In this document: piece by piece, positions 1-6,384 of the stretch | Layout of the letters: each line of letters starts with the position of its first letter | Position numbering within the stretch: the first letter of the stretch is position 1 | IMG/VR virus record: IMGVR_UViG_3300042401_000287 | Location: 1-26,959 of that record | DNA from: a virus | DNA: 26,959 nt | Reading direction: 5' to 3' (one strand) | Notes under the pieces: generated by a model | What the model saw: the letters and a program-made list of their open reading frames with translations, nothing else | Databases searched by the model: none | What the model was told of the DNA's origin: nothing | Position numbers and translations under genes: made by a program

Positions 1-375
1 GGTGTGATCTATTCTACTGATTCAGATGATTACTATGATGTGTGGATTAAACGAAAACAATCTATGGGACGTATTTTTGAGATCGACATGTTGACTATTC
101 AACGTCATCTTGAAAACAACAAAAAACCATATGATGCACTGTACTCTATTGATGATCATGCGCCTGAGCTCCTGAGCTTATATCTTGGTAAAAAGATTGC
201 TCTTGAGTCTATGGTGATATTGAATGACTTGGAAAACTACTTGGACAAATGGGAGCCACTCATTATGTTGTGGAACGATGAATTCAGGTTGATAAGAAAA
301 GTCAAAAAGTTTGTTAAATATAATCCAGATGTGGTAAAATCTATCTATAATCGGTACAAAGAAGAGATGCAATAA
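1..375 (+). CDS. 59: gp59-like loader of replicative helicase (C-terminal part, cut by window edge)
   Basis: In T4, gp59 loads the gp41 helicase onto gp32-coated single-stranded DNA at forks and recombination intermediates. Only about 124 codons are visible. The frame is open to base 1, so the GTG at 4 need not be the start; T4 gp59 is about 217 aa. The C-terminal half follows the T4 pattern from memory: an IALESMVILNDLENYLDK stretch resembles T4's SFETFILLDSFLNIIDK, then a WND motif (WNN in T4), then a basic helix ending in YNRYKEEM. The fragment is all-alpha in character. The position just upstream of gp32 also matches T4, where the order is 33-59-32. The stop is 2 bases before the next ATG, so the genes are probably co-transcribed. 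The assignment is by recalled similarity and context only. Confidence 0.78.
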   Translation, partial: GVIYSTDSDDYYDVWIKRKQSMGRIFEIDMLTIQRHLENNKKPYDALYSIDDHAPELLSLYLGKKIALESMVILNDLENYLDKWEPLIMLWNDEFRLIRKVKKFVKYNPDVVKSIYNRYKEEMQ

Positions 376-377
376 TC

Positions 378-587
378 ATGGGACGCACTTATACTCATAG
401 ACGCGAGATTGATGACCAAGATCGTCAACAAAAAATTAAAAATAAACCGAGAAAACATTCACGAAATGCCACAGGTGAGGGCATGCGTGTTATAAATAAT
501 TGGTCGGAAGATGATTACTCAATGTATGAAGACTCTGACGAATACTTCGAAAATACTTCGCAACACAACGTAAACAAAAGGAAATAA
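378..587 (+). CDS. Small charged protein of unknown function between gp59 and gp32
   Basis: This 69-aa ORF starts 2 bases after the gp59 stop and ends 1 base before the gp32 start, so it is packed as a genuine gene. The N-terminal 35 residues are strongly basic (a THRR-like start, then KIKNKPRKHSRN). The middle is acidic and aromatic (NNWSEDDYSMYEDSDEY), and the tail is basic (NVNKRK). No cysteines, membrane segment or known fold are visible. T4 has no gene at this spot. A role with nucleic acid or with gp32/gp59 is conceivable from charge and context, but I do not recognise the family. Its reading frame contains a perfect TATAAATA (491-498) and the presumed leader of gp32, so part of its sequence may be constrained by regulation of the next gene. 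Confidence 0.7.
   Translation: MGRTYTHRREIDDQDRQQKIKNKPRKHSRNATGEGMRVINNWSEDDYSMYEDSDEYFENTSQHNVNKRK
491..498 (+). promoter_or_regulatory. Candidate T4-type late promoter upstream of gp32
   Basis: Perfect TATAAATA, the T4 late -10 consensus, 91 bp upstream of the gp32 ATG. Initiation would be expected near 504. T4 gp32 is also transcribed late. The site lies inside the 69-aa gene, and in DNA this AT-rich a few such octamers per strand are expected by chance, so support is moderate. Confidence 0.4.
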
Positions 588-588
588 T
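539..588 (+). promoter_or_regulatory. gp32 leader with possible translational operator and ribosome-binding site
   Basis: The direct repeat AATACTTCG (541-549 and 552-560) creates two CGAA arms (539-542, 548-551) and two TTCG arms (546-549, 557-560). These can form alternative short hairpins. They are followed by an A-rich, G-poor stretch (561-580) and a good Shine-Dalgarno AAAAGGAAA (576-584) five bases before the ATG. T4 gp32 represses its own translation by nucleating at a structured element and spreading over an unstructured A/U-rich leader, and this layout is compatible. Operator function is inference; the ribosome-binding site is clear. Confidence 0.4.
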
Positions 589-1509
589 ATGGATATCACT
601 ACACTTCGTAAAATGCGTAATTCTGACTTCGGCAAAATCGCGGCAGAATTTGAAAAGGGTACTACAGGCGGCTCAGGCGAAAAGAAATCATACGCTGATG
701 AACGCATGTGGAAGCTGGACCCTGATAAAGCAGGTAACGCAACTGCTACAATCCGATTCTTGCCACGTCACACTGCTGACGAATTGCCTTGGGTTAAAGT
801 TTGGAACCACGGTTTCCAAGGACCTACAGGCAAATGGTACATCGAAAACTCCCTCACTACTATCGCACAGAATGATCCTGTTTCTGAGTTGAACACTCGT
901 CTCTGGAATTCTGGCTTGGAATCTGATAAAGATGTTGCACGTAAACAAAAGCGTAAGCTTAAGTATATGGCAAACATTCTTGTCGTAAGCGATCCTAAGC
1001 ATCCCGAGAATGAAGGTAAAGTTTTCATCTACCAATTCGGTAAGAAAATCTTTGACAAAATCATGGACAAAGCTAAGCCTACTTTTGAAGATGAAGACCC
1101 AGTAAACGTCTTTGATCTTTGGGAAGGTGCAGACTTTAAACTGCGTCAACGTAAAGTTGAAGGCTATCCTAACTATGATCAGTCAGTCTTTATGGAACCA
1201 TCGGCGGTTGCTGACTCTGATGAAGAAATTCTGGAAGTTGTCAACAAGCAATATCGCCTTGGTGAATTCCTTGAGCCAAAGAACTTTAAGACGTACGACG
1301 AACTTGCTCGTAAGTTGAATGATGTTTTGAATGGTCAATCGGCTCCAACCGCAGCTCAACAAGATGCTGACACAGATGCTTATGAAGCTCCTGTTGCTCG
1401 TCAAGTTGTTCAAGAAAAACGTGCACCTGTTAAAGTTTCATCTGCTCCAGTAGAAGATGAAGACGACGATGCAATGAGTTTCTTCAAGAAAATCGCTCAA
1501 GAAGACTAA
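589..1509 (+). CDS. 32: gp32 single-stranded DNA-binding protein
   Basis: Cooperative ssDNA-binding protein of phage replication, recombination and repair; 306 aa against 301 in T4. An N-terminal basic segment (DITTLRKMR, residues 2-10) fits the self-association domain. The OB-fold core carries the family stretch MANILVVSDPKHPENEGKVF (127-146) followed by FGKKIFDKI, and a second block WEGADFKLRQRKVEGYPNYDQS (178-199). The C-terminus ends in a flexible Ala/Pro/Glu linker and an acidic tail with DEDDDAMSFF, the partner-recruitment tail. The protein has no cysteine at all: where T4 has the His-Cys3 zinc site, this one reads ENSLTTIAQNDPVSEL (86-101), so the zinc-binding subdomain has no Cys ligands. 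A strong ribosome-binding site precedes it and a terminator follows. Confidence 0.95.
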   Translation: MDITTLRKMRNSDFGKIAAEFEKGTTGGSGEKKSYADERMWKLDPDKAGNATATIRFLPRHTADELPWVKVWNHGFQGPTGKWYIENSLTTIAQNDPVSELNTRLWNSGLESDKDVARKQKRKLKYMANILVVSDPKHPENEGKVFIYQFGKKIFDKIMDKAKPTFEDEDPVNVFDLWEGADFKLRQRKVEGYPNYDQSVFMEPSAVADSDEEILEVVNKQYRLGEFLEPKNFKTYDELARKLNDVLNGQSAPTAAQQDADTDAYEAPVARQVVQEKRAPVKVSSAPVEDEDDDAMSFFKKIAQED

Positions 1510-1513
1510 AAGG

Positions 1514-1537
1514 AAAGGGACCGAAAGGTCCCTTTTT
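1514..1537 (+). terminator. Intrinsic terminator after gp32
   Basis: A 9-bp stem (AAAGGGACC at 1514-1522 with GGTCCCTTT at 1527-1535) closes a GAAA tetraloop and runs into a T tract. It starts 5 bases after the gp32 stop. On the minus strand the same hairpin is followed by a T/C-rich stretch, so it may also end leftward transcripts from the convergent 674-aa gene. Confidence 0.9.
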
Positions 1538-1541
1538 AAAT

Positions 1542-1730
1542 ATGGAAGATGGAAAAACAATTGTATATGATGTGGTGTACCAAGATCGTATAGTTGGAGA
1601 GCTTAAGAAGCTTGCGCCTGCTATACCTCTTATTAAATCACAAGCACAGTATCTCAACCAAAACATCGAAGACTATAAAATCGTTTTAAAGTCCAATGGT
1701 AATGTTGTGTGGTCTGGATCAGTAAGCTAA
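1542..1730 (+). CDS. Small hypothetical protein after the gp32 terminator
   Basis: This 62-aa ORF fills the gap between the gp32 terminator and the end of the convergent minus-strand gene, overlapping that gene's last 12 bases. The sequence looks protein-like: an opening of alternating hydrophobic residues (TIVYDVVYQDRIVGEL), a helical middle, and a closing KIVLKSNGNVVWSGSV strand pair, suggesting a small alpha/beta fold. The ATG at 1542 has no Shine-Dalgarno because the terminator T tract lies directly upstream, and no promoter is visible. It would depend on read-through. I do not recognise a family. It could be a genuine small gene or a chance ORF. Confidence 0.45.
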   Translation: MEDGKTIVYDVVYQDRIVGELKKLAPAIPLIKSQAQYLNQNIEDYKIVLKSNGNVVWSGSVS

Positions 1731-3743
1731 TCTAGAACCTGTATATCTATTTAGTGATCCATCATCTTTTCTAGTTGGTAGATCATACTTAGTAACTTGA
1801 GTATTGTTGCTTACGTTTGTGTTACTTACGTTTGTGTTGTTAGAAGATTTTGCAGAGTCATTTCTAGCTTGCTTTAGTACTGTATTGTCGTTAGTGCCTT
1901 GACTTATAATTTCTCCAGATTTCGAGCTTTCTGCTGGGACGACATTTAAACTTGTAGCAGAGTTGTTCTCTTCAGGACTTATAATATTGCTGGTCATTTC
2001 GCTCGATGTCATTGCAGCTTTAGCTTTAGCTTTAGAGATAGCCTCGGTAGCTACTTTTCTAGCCTCTTCACCTTTTCCAGTATCTAATAGTTTTTTAACT
2101 TTAAAATAGTCTTTCTTTTCTACCTTAACATCATAGTCCCCAGTAGACTCATTACTTAATGTATAAGTATCTTTTCCAAACAATCCACCAGATTTTCTTT
2201 CGCCTAAAATACTAGAATACTCAGTAGACACTTTACCGTTAGCGTCTGTTTCTTTAGAGCCTAGTGACAATATTCTACCAGTGTCTAATCCCTTAGCGCT
2301 AAATAATGCTCCGAGAGTTTCGCTGCCTAATACACTTTTTGCAGTAGTAATGTTTTGTTCAAATTTACTAGATTCTTTATATGTTCCATTTGAACCTGCC
2401 ATTGATTGTTGGTCTACTGCTTTATTTGTCCCTATCTTAAATGTACCAGATGCACCATCACCAGAAGCGTTAACTTCTTGTAGTACCCTTTTGCTTATTT
2501 TATTATAGGCTTCTGTGTTTACTATATTGCCGGCTGTGTCCATTGCGCCAGCTTTTATAGCTCTTTCTTTTACGATTTCATCTCGATTTTGAGCTTTTAG
2601 TGTACCAGAATTTCCACGATTGAATGTGTCTTTAACTCGATCTATAAAGCTAGGACCATTTGGATTTTCGTTTAAGTACTTAGTTTCAGTTGCAATTCTA
2701 GTTGCTGCAGCTTCATTTGCAAGGTTTCCTCCAAATAGTCCGCCAACTTTTTCTATGCCACGACCAAGACCAGATTCTGCTTTTTGGAATAGAGACATTC
2801 TTTCCCAGTTAGCATCATCTTGTTTAGTATCAATCTCTTTACCACCAACGCCAAGTTTTCCTGCAACATAGTCTGCTGCAAAAGGAGCTGCGACCAAAGC
2901 AGCACCTGTAGCCAATGATGCTCCGCCAGCGCTTCCTAGTGCACCTATAACTCCACGTCCTAAAGTTGCACCACCTTTTAAGACAGCGCCTGCGCCACGT
3001 GCTATACTACCACCAGCTCTTCTTAAAACTTTTCCTGCTCGACCTAAAGTTCCTTTGCCTCTACCTATTAGATCACCTATGCCAGGGCCAGAAGATTCTT
3101 CTTTATCGCCATCATCCTTTTTAAGACTTTTATCTAGTAATCCAAACGCTTCAGCCATCTTTCCAGTGTTCTCAGCTATCTGTTTAAGGAATACTGTTTG
3201 CTGATCCATAAACAACTTATTCTCATTTTGCGACTCTTCTGAGCCTCCAAGAGAAGATGATGTACTAGATGGCATAGCACCAGATGATGGATTCATCCAA
3301 CCAGAATATTTTCCAGGTTCTTCTTCTTTCTTAAATGGATTTAAATGAGCCGCTCCAACAAAACCTTGTTTTTCAAATTCAGCTTTATCTAGATGTTCTG
3401 ATATTAATCCACCAGAGCCACGCTCAAGTAGACCAGTTTTATCTAAAAATCCACGAGGAGTTAAAAAATCTTTTAAGTTGTTTTTAAATTCACCAGCTCT
3501 AACTCCAAGAGTTCTAAACTGTGAGCGTCTTTCTAAGTCTACACCAGCTCCATACCCAACATCATTTTGCACTTTTGGTGTACCAGTGCCTGCCATCTTC
3601 CCAGCTAGCTTAAAGGTGTCATTAAGAAGCTTTAATTGCTTCTCTACTTCTTTAGCATGCTTTTCATCTTTTTCGTCTTTCGTTTTTTTATTACGAAACA
3701 TTTCTAAGATGTTGATGCCATCTGGTGATGTTGTGGTATTCAT
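1719..3743 (-). CDS. Probable tail tape-measure / central hub protein (gp29-like candidate)
   Basis: 674 aa, the last gene of the leftward operon. It has a charged helical N-terminus (KDEKHAKEVEKQLKLLND, 23-42), a basic Gly-rich stretch with RGFLDKTGLLERGSGG (97-112), a second helix near 178-210, and a Gly/Ala-rich hydrophobic region (about 220-300, including GASLATGAALVAAPFAA). The C-terminus is Ser/Asn-rich and low-complexity. A long helical protein with a central hydrophobic segment is typical of tape measures. The gene follows a frameshift-linked chaperone-like pair, the canonical position for a tape measure. At about 0.15 nm per residue it would predict a tail near 100 nm; T4 gp29 is 590 aa. 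Start: ATG overlapping the upstream -1-frame stop (TAATG). Function is inferred from context and composition, not from clear homology; a different hub component is possible. Confidence 0.6.
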   Translation of the reverse strand: MNTTTSPDGINILEMFRNKKTKDEKDEKHAKEVEKQLKLLNDTFKLAGKMAGTGTPKVQNDVGYGAGVDLERRSQFRTLGVRAGEFKNNLKDFLTPRGFLDKTGLLERGSGGLISEHLDKAEFEKQGFVGAAHLNPFKKEEEPGKYSGWMNPSSGAMPSSTSSSLGGSEESQNENKLFMDQQTVFLKQIAENTGKMAEAFGLLDKSLKKDDGDKEESSGPGIGDLIGRGKGTLGRAGKVLRRAGGSIARGAGAVLKGGATLGRGVIGALGSAGGASLATGAALVAAPFAADYVAGKLGVGGKEIDTKQDDANWERMSLFQKAESGLGRGIEKVGGLFGGNLANEAAATRIATETKYLNENPNGPSFIDRVKDTFNRGNSGTLKAQNRDEIVKERAIKAGAMDTAGNIVNTEAYNKISKRVLQEVNASGDGASGTFKIGTNKAVDQQSMAGSNGTYKESSKFEQNITTAKSVLGSETLGALFSAKGLDTGRILSLGSKETDANGKVSTEYSSILGERKSGGLFGKDTYTLSNESTGDYDVKVEKKDYFKVKKLLDTGKGEEARKVATEAISKAKAKAAMTSSEMTSNIISPEENNSATSLNVVPAESSKSGEIISQGTNDNTVLKQARNDSAKSSNNTNVSNTNVSNNTQVTKYDLPTRKDDGSLNRYTGSRLAY
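1810..1839 (-). repeat. 15-bp tandem duplication in the 674-aa gene
   Basis: Two adjacent 15-bp copies (1810-1824 and 1825-1839) differ only at the last base. They encode NVSNT and NVSNN near the C-terminus of the probable tape-measure protein. This looks like a recent in-frame duplication in a low-complexity linker. Confidence 0.8.
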
Positions 3744-3919
3744 TAGCTTTGTAACCTTTGTTTTTCTTCTTTTAAGTGCTCTTTAAGCAGATGTACATAA
3801 ACTTCTCTCTCATAGGGTATCATATTATTTAGATCTTCTAAACTATATTTATGATGCTGCATCAATGCAAAATTTGTTTTATAGTGATTGTATGCAGTTT
3901 CATGAGAGAGATTAATTAG
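3743..3919 (-). CDS. -1 frame extension of the gp26-family gene (chaperone GT-like part, no start codon of its own needed)
   Basis: After the gp26-family stop, the -1 frame stays open for 58 codons from 3919 and ends in TAA at 3745-3743, which overlaps the ATG of the 674-aa gene. Its translation is strongly protein-like: NHYKTNFALMQHHKYSLEDL, then NNMIPYEREVYVHLLKEHLK and a charged end. The hydrophobic pattern with a PYERE turn resembles C-terminal extensions of tail-assembly chaperones. A slip on T-TTT-TTC would fuse it to the 241-aa protein, giving 299 aa. The only internal ATG (3862-3860) would give 39 aa and has no Shine-Dalgarno. A lost T in a real seven-T run (sequencing error or mutation) would also explain the break. 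That the frame is coding is fairly sure; the mechanism is inferred. Confidence 0.72.
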   Translation of the reverse strand, partial: LINLSHETAYNHYKTNFALMQHHKYSLEDLNNMIPYEREVYVHLLKEHLKEEKQRLQS

Positions 3920-4641
3920 AAAAAATTTGAGATGCCTGACAATATTTTTTTATGATCTAATGAACACACCGGACACTTATATTCTACTCTGTGCTGGTAC
4001 TTAGGCATAGACTCAAAGAAATCTTTCATCTTAGTAAATTGTTCTGATGTTAGATTGTTTACGAATTCTACCATCTCTTCTAATTTAGTATCTTTCCCAT
4101 GATGAATTTCGTCGCCACTATAAATCATATCAATAGACTGTGCCATTACTTCAATAACACTATTGACGTCACCATCATTACTATCACTCAGCGCTGCTAA
4201 TTTGCTTAGCATATTAATTCCAGGATACTTCATGATGATGCCAACATCGTCAAATAGAGGAATCTTTTTACTGTGATCTGGATCAAACTCTACATCAATC
4301 TTTGTGATGTCGATGTTTAATTTAACTGCAGCTTTAGGATCATTTTCACATGTGTCGCAATAGAACATTAGGTCAACGGTTTCTCCAACTGACTTTGCTC
4401 TAATTTGGCAGAAGATATACTCAATATCAAATGTTGCAAGTGATTCAACATCTATTTTATTTTTAGCGCATGATTCAATAATACCCTTTAAAGTATCAGA
4501 CATTACTGTCACGTCTTCACTTTGCTGAGCAATTAATAGAGCCTTTTCTTCTTTAACTAGAAACGGTCTGAATTTAAACTTCTCTTTTGTAGAGGGAATC
4601 TCTAGTGTATAAACTGGAGTGTTTTGTACTGGTAAAGCCAT
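3916..4641 (-). CDS. 26: gp26-family baseplate hub / tail-assembly chaperone-like protein
   Basis: 241 aa; I place it with the T4 baseplate-hub gp26/gp51-type proteins found in T4-like phages. The N-terminus VYTLEIPSTKEKFKFRPFLV followed by KEEKALLIAQQSED is the family hallmark. Two CxxC pairs (FYCDTCEN in the middle and YKCPVCSLDH near the end) suggest a zinc ribbon. The last codons are AAT TTT TTC TAA, putting a canonical -1 slippery heptamer against the stop. The start ATG overlaps the gp16 stop (TAATG). T4 gp26 is 208 aa. The protein is expected to act in assembling the central hub or tail-tube initiation complex rather than as a major virion component. The gp26 versus gp51 label is uncertain. 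Confidence 0.72.
   Translation of the reverse strand: MALPVQNTPVYTLEIPSTKEKFKFRPFLVKEEKALLIAQQSEDVTVMSDTLKGIIESCAKNKIDVESLATFDIEYIFCQIRAKSVGETVDLMFYCDTCENDPKAAVKLNIDITKIDVEFDPDHSKKIPLFDDVGIIMKYPGINMLSKLAALSDSNDGDVNSVIEVMAQSIDMIYSGDEIHHGKDTKLEEMVEFVNNLTSEQFTKMKDFFESMPKYQHRVEYKCPVCSLDHKKILSGISNFF
3919..3925 (-). other. Candidate -1 ribosomal frameshift site T-TTT-TTC
   Basis: Read on the minus strand, the last zero-frame codons are AAT TTT TTC followed at once by TAA. The heptamer T-TTT-TTC fits the X-XXY-YYZ rule, and an overlapping A-AAT-TTT also fits. A weak CAGG about ten bases upstream could act as a stimulatory Shine-Dalgarno-like element. I see no convincing downstream stem-loop. Confidence 0.6.
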
Positions 4642-5060
4642 TATTTGTCCTTTCGCATTTGTTCAATCATCTTACTCAATTCAGTGGTACTACCAACAAA
4701 CACACTATTGTTTGTGACATTGGTAACACCTTGGGGTGTACGTTCAGTATCTTTGCTTTCTAATTTTGCATGTTTAGTGTGTAAGTCTAGTAGTTGATGG
4801 TTTATATCAGCCACATGTTTCATCAGTCCTCCAACAACTTCAAAAGCTCTTGGATGTTCTGAAACCTTTGCTATTTCAAGTGCGTGGTTTACAGCATCTT
4901 GCCCTTGACGTAGTAATTCATATAGGTTGCCACGAGTCTTTTCATAGTCTGTTTGTATAAAATCATTTTTATAAGTTTCACTAGGTAGTATTTCTACTAC
5001 TTCGGCCTCTATCTTTTGAGTAGGTGCCACATTAAATATTTCAGAGAGTTTATCTATCAT
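4641..5060 (-). CDS. 16: gp16 small terminase subunit
   Basis: 139 aa (T4 gp16 is 164 aa). TerS recognises phage DNA and regulates the gp17 packaging motor. Two blocks match remembered T4 gp16 closely: EHPRAFEVVGGLMKHVADIN, where T4 has [20 protein letters not shown], and NNSVFVGSTTEL, where T4 has NATVFVGSPTEL. The central region is helical, as expected for the oligomerisation core. The acidic N-terminus carries EVVEILPSE. The start ATG overlaps the gp54 stop (ATGA) and the stop overlaps the next start (TAATG). In T4, gene 16 sits directly before the large terminase gene 17; here it lies between tail genes and no large terminase is in the window. Confidence 0.88.
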   Translation of the reverse strand: MIDKLSEIFNVAPTQKIEAEVVEILPSETYKNDFIQTDYEKTRGNLYELLRQGQDAVNHALEIAKVSEHPRAFEVVGGLMKHVADINHQLLDLHTKHAKLESKDTERTPQGVTNVTNNSVFVGSTTELSKMIEQMRKDK

Positions 5061-5824
5061 GTTAAAAGACTTCCTAATCCAGTTTCTATGCCCTGTGACT
5101 GAATTTGTGCAATTGCATTTGCAGCACTTATTTGATCGGCATACTGTTCGTTAAAAGATAATGCATTCTGTAAATATTCAGAAGGTACTGTAGTTGCCCA
5201 AACACTACCAGAATTTGCATAATCAAACGGTATCACACCGTTCAATGGTGTATTTTTATTTGTATTAAAGATGTTTTGGATGCTAGGATCACCACCTAAA
5301 GTATCATACATTTGAACACTGCTGTACTTATAATTAAAAACCACTGCAAGTTTCATCACGTCTTTACTATTTTGATCTAATGCAATCGATTGAATATTTT
5401 TTGGATACGCTTCATAAAGAGTCATTTTATAAATGTTCTTGTCATTAGTATCTAATACTGTAACGTCAATGTCAGTTGTATAATTGTCGTAGTAATTTAT
5501 TGTTCTTGATATTGGATTAATAACACAATTAATCCATGTATCGAAAAAATGTTTCACAGTCATTGCTTGATCTACATAAAAATTTAAAGTGACTGGATCA
5601 AAATTTCTGTCATATGGAATTTCACGTTGCTCACCAAAGGTTCTGGTTGGTTGAGTAGCTATATTAATTCCAGGAATAGATGTGCTTTCACAAAACAAAT
5701 GAATTATTTGAAGGTTGAACATATCTTTCTGAATAAGATCTGGCAATCGAAAATCAACTAAGAATCTATTGTTCTTAGCTAGTGCACGACTTTTAACTTC
5801 TTCTTTAAATCTTTGTAACGACAT
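5057..5824 (-). CDS. 54: gp54-like baseplate tail-tube initiator
   Basis: 255 aa from the ATG at 5824, which overlaps the upstream stop as TAATG; an in-frame TTG 12 bases further upstream is less likely. T4 gp54 (320 aa) sits on the gp48 cap and starts tail-tube polymerisation. The opening SLQRFKEEVKSRALAKNNRF resembles T4 gp54's SLEEFNNQAINADFQRNNMF. The body carries the tube-protein signature shared with gp19: IPGINIATQP, then REIPYDRNFDPVTLNFYVDQ, and later WINCVINPISR with YEAYPKNIQSIALD. It is shorter than T4 gp54, closer to a bare tube-protein fold. A second tail-tube protein is the alternative, but the neighbours favour gp54. Confidence 0.78.
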   Translation of the reverse strand: MSLQRFKEEVKSRALAKNNRFLVDFRLPDLIQKDMFNLQIIHLFCESTSIPGINIATQPTRTFGEQREIPYDRNFDPVTLNFYVDQAMTVKHFFDTWINCVINPISRTINYYDNYTTDIDVTVLDTNDKNIYKMTLYEAYPKNIQSIALDQNSKDVMKLAVVFNYKYSSVQMYDTLGGDPSIQNIFNTNKNTPLNGVIPFDYANSGSVWATTVPSEYLQNALSFNEQYADQISAANAIAQIQSQGIETGLGSLLT

Positions 5825-6384
5825 TATTGACCCCAAACGTTATTTTTTCTAGTTTTAGCAAAGCTTTCTACTGGCAACATCAACGTTGTAGTCCAATCTG
5901 TAGGAGCTACCATTTTCAATGGACTTTGTAGATGAGTCCCTAAATATCTTTTTACACACTTCGCGGCAAGTTCATGTCTAGCAAGACCTTTGATTGCTCC
6001 CCATGAATATCTAAGTCTGGTTTTCTCATCAATAGCCTTTGTATTTTTAAATTTAAGAAGACCGTCAAACAATACTATCCTAAGTTGATAAGGAAGATAG
6101 TGCATGTTTAAACCAATGAATCCATCTTCAGTTTTCTCAAATGGAAATACTAAAGGAAATCTATCATAGTGCGGCAACTCTTCTTTGTATTTTGGTTCAT
6201 AAAAGAACATGTACATATTGCCTGGAATAATCTGAGTTACTCTATCTCCATGTGTCTTATGGAATAGATTAGTGTTAATGCGTTCACGCGACAAAAGAGT
6301 AGCCTGTTGCTGAAACCAACCTTTAGACTTAGACACAATTGATGGATCGTATCTGTATTTTTCGTAAATGTCTTTAGTACTCAT
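5824..6384 (-). CDS. Conserved T4-like protein of unknown role, between gp4 and gp54
   Basis: 186 aa, with ATGA and TAATG overlaps to both neighbours, so it is translationally coupled to gp4 and gp54. It opens with a helix (KDIYEKYRYDPSI) and a basic stretch, then carries a distinctive conserved-looking core: MYMFFYEPKYKEELPHYDRF, PLVFPFEK and GLNMHYLPYQLRIVLFD. The C-terminus contains a W-rich LPVESF segment and ends in a basic NNVWGQ. I recall this core in T4-like and other large myophages, but its molecular role is not clear to me. The pairing with gp4 would suit a head-completion or DNA-end function such as T4 gp2; that is only a guess from neighbourhood. Confidence 0.75.
   Translation of the reverse strand: MSTKDIYEKYRYDPSIVSKSKGWFQQQATLLSRERINTNLFHKTHGDRVTQIIPGNMYMFFYEPKYKEELPHYDRFPLVFPFEKTEDGFIGLNMHYLPYQLRIVLFDGLLKFKNTKAIDEKTRLRYSWGAIKGLARHELAAKCVKRYLGTHLQSPLKMVAPTDWTTTLMLPVESFAKTRKNNVWGQ

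Noticed and set aside
688-1149. 153-aa minus-strand ORF opposite gp32
   Set aside because: Antisense shadow of a clearly coding, well-conserved gene, with no independent signals.
2014-2040. Short GCTTTA direct repeats in the 674-aa gene
   Set aside because: Simple Ala-Lys codon repetition in a helix; no sign of a functional DNA repeat.
3478-3786. 102-aa plus-strand ORF opposite the probable tape-measure gene
   Set aside because: Hydrophobic, Ser/Phe-rich shadow of a charged N-terminus; no supporting context.
3846-3853. CATAAATA on the minus strand as a late promoter for the 674-aa gene
   Set aside because: One mismatch at the first consensus base, inside the -1 frame coding segment; expected by chance in AT-rich DNA.
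3743-3862. Independent 39-aa gene starting at the ATG in the -1 frame after gp26
   Set aside because: No Shine-Dalgarno, and the coding-like sequence extends 19 codons upstream of that ATG to the slip site, so a fusion explains more. Not fully excluded.
5824-5836. TTG start adding four residues to gp54
   Set aside because: The ATG at 5824 forms a TAATG overlap with the upstream stop, the same coupling used by other genes in this operon.
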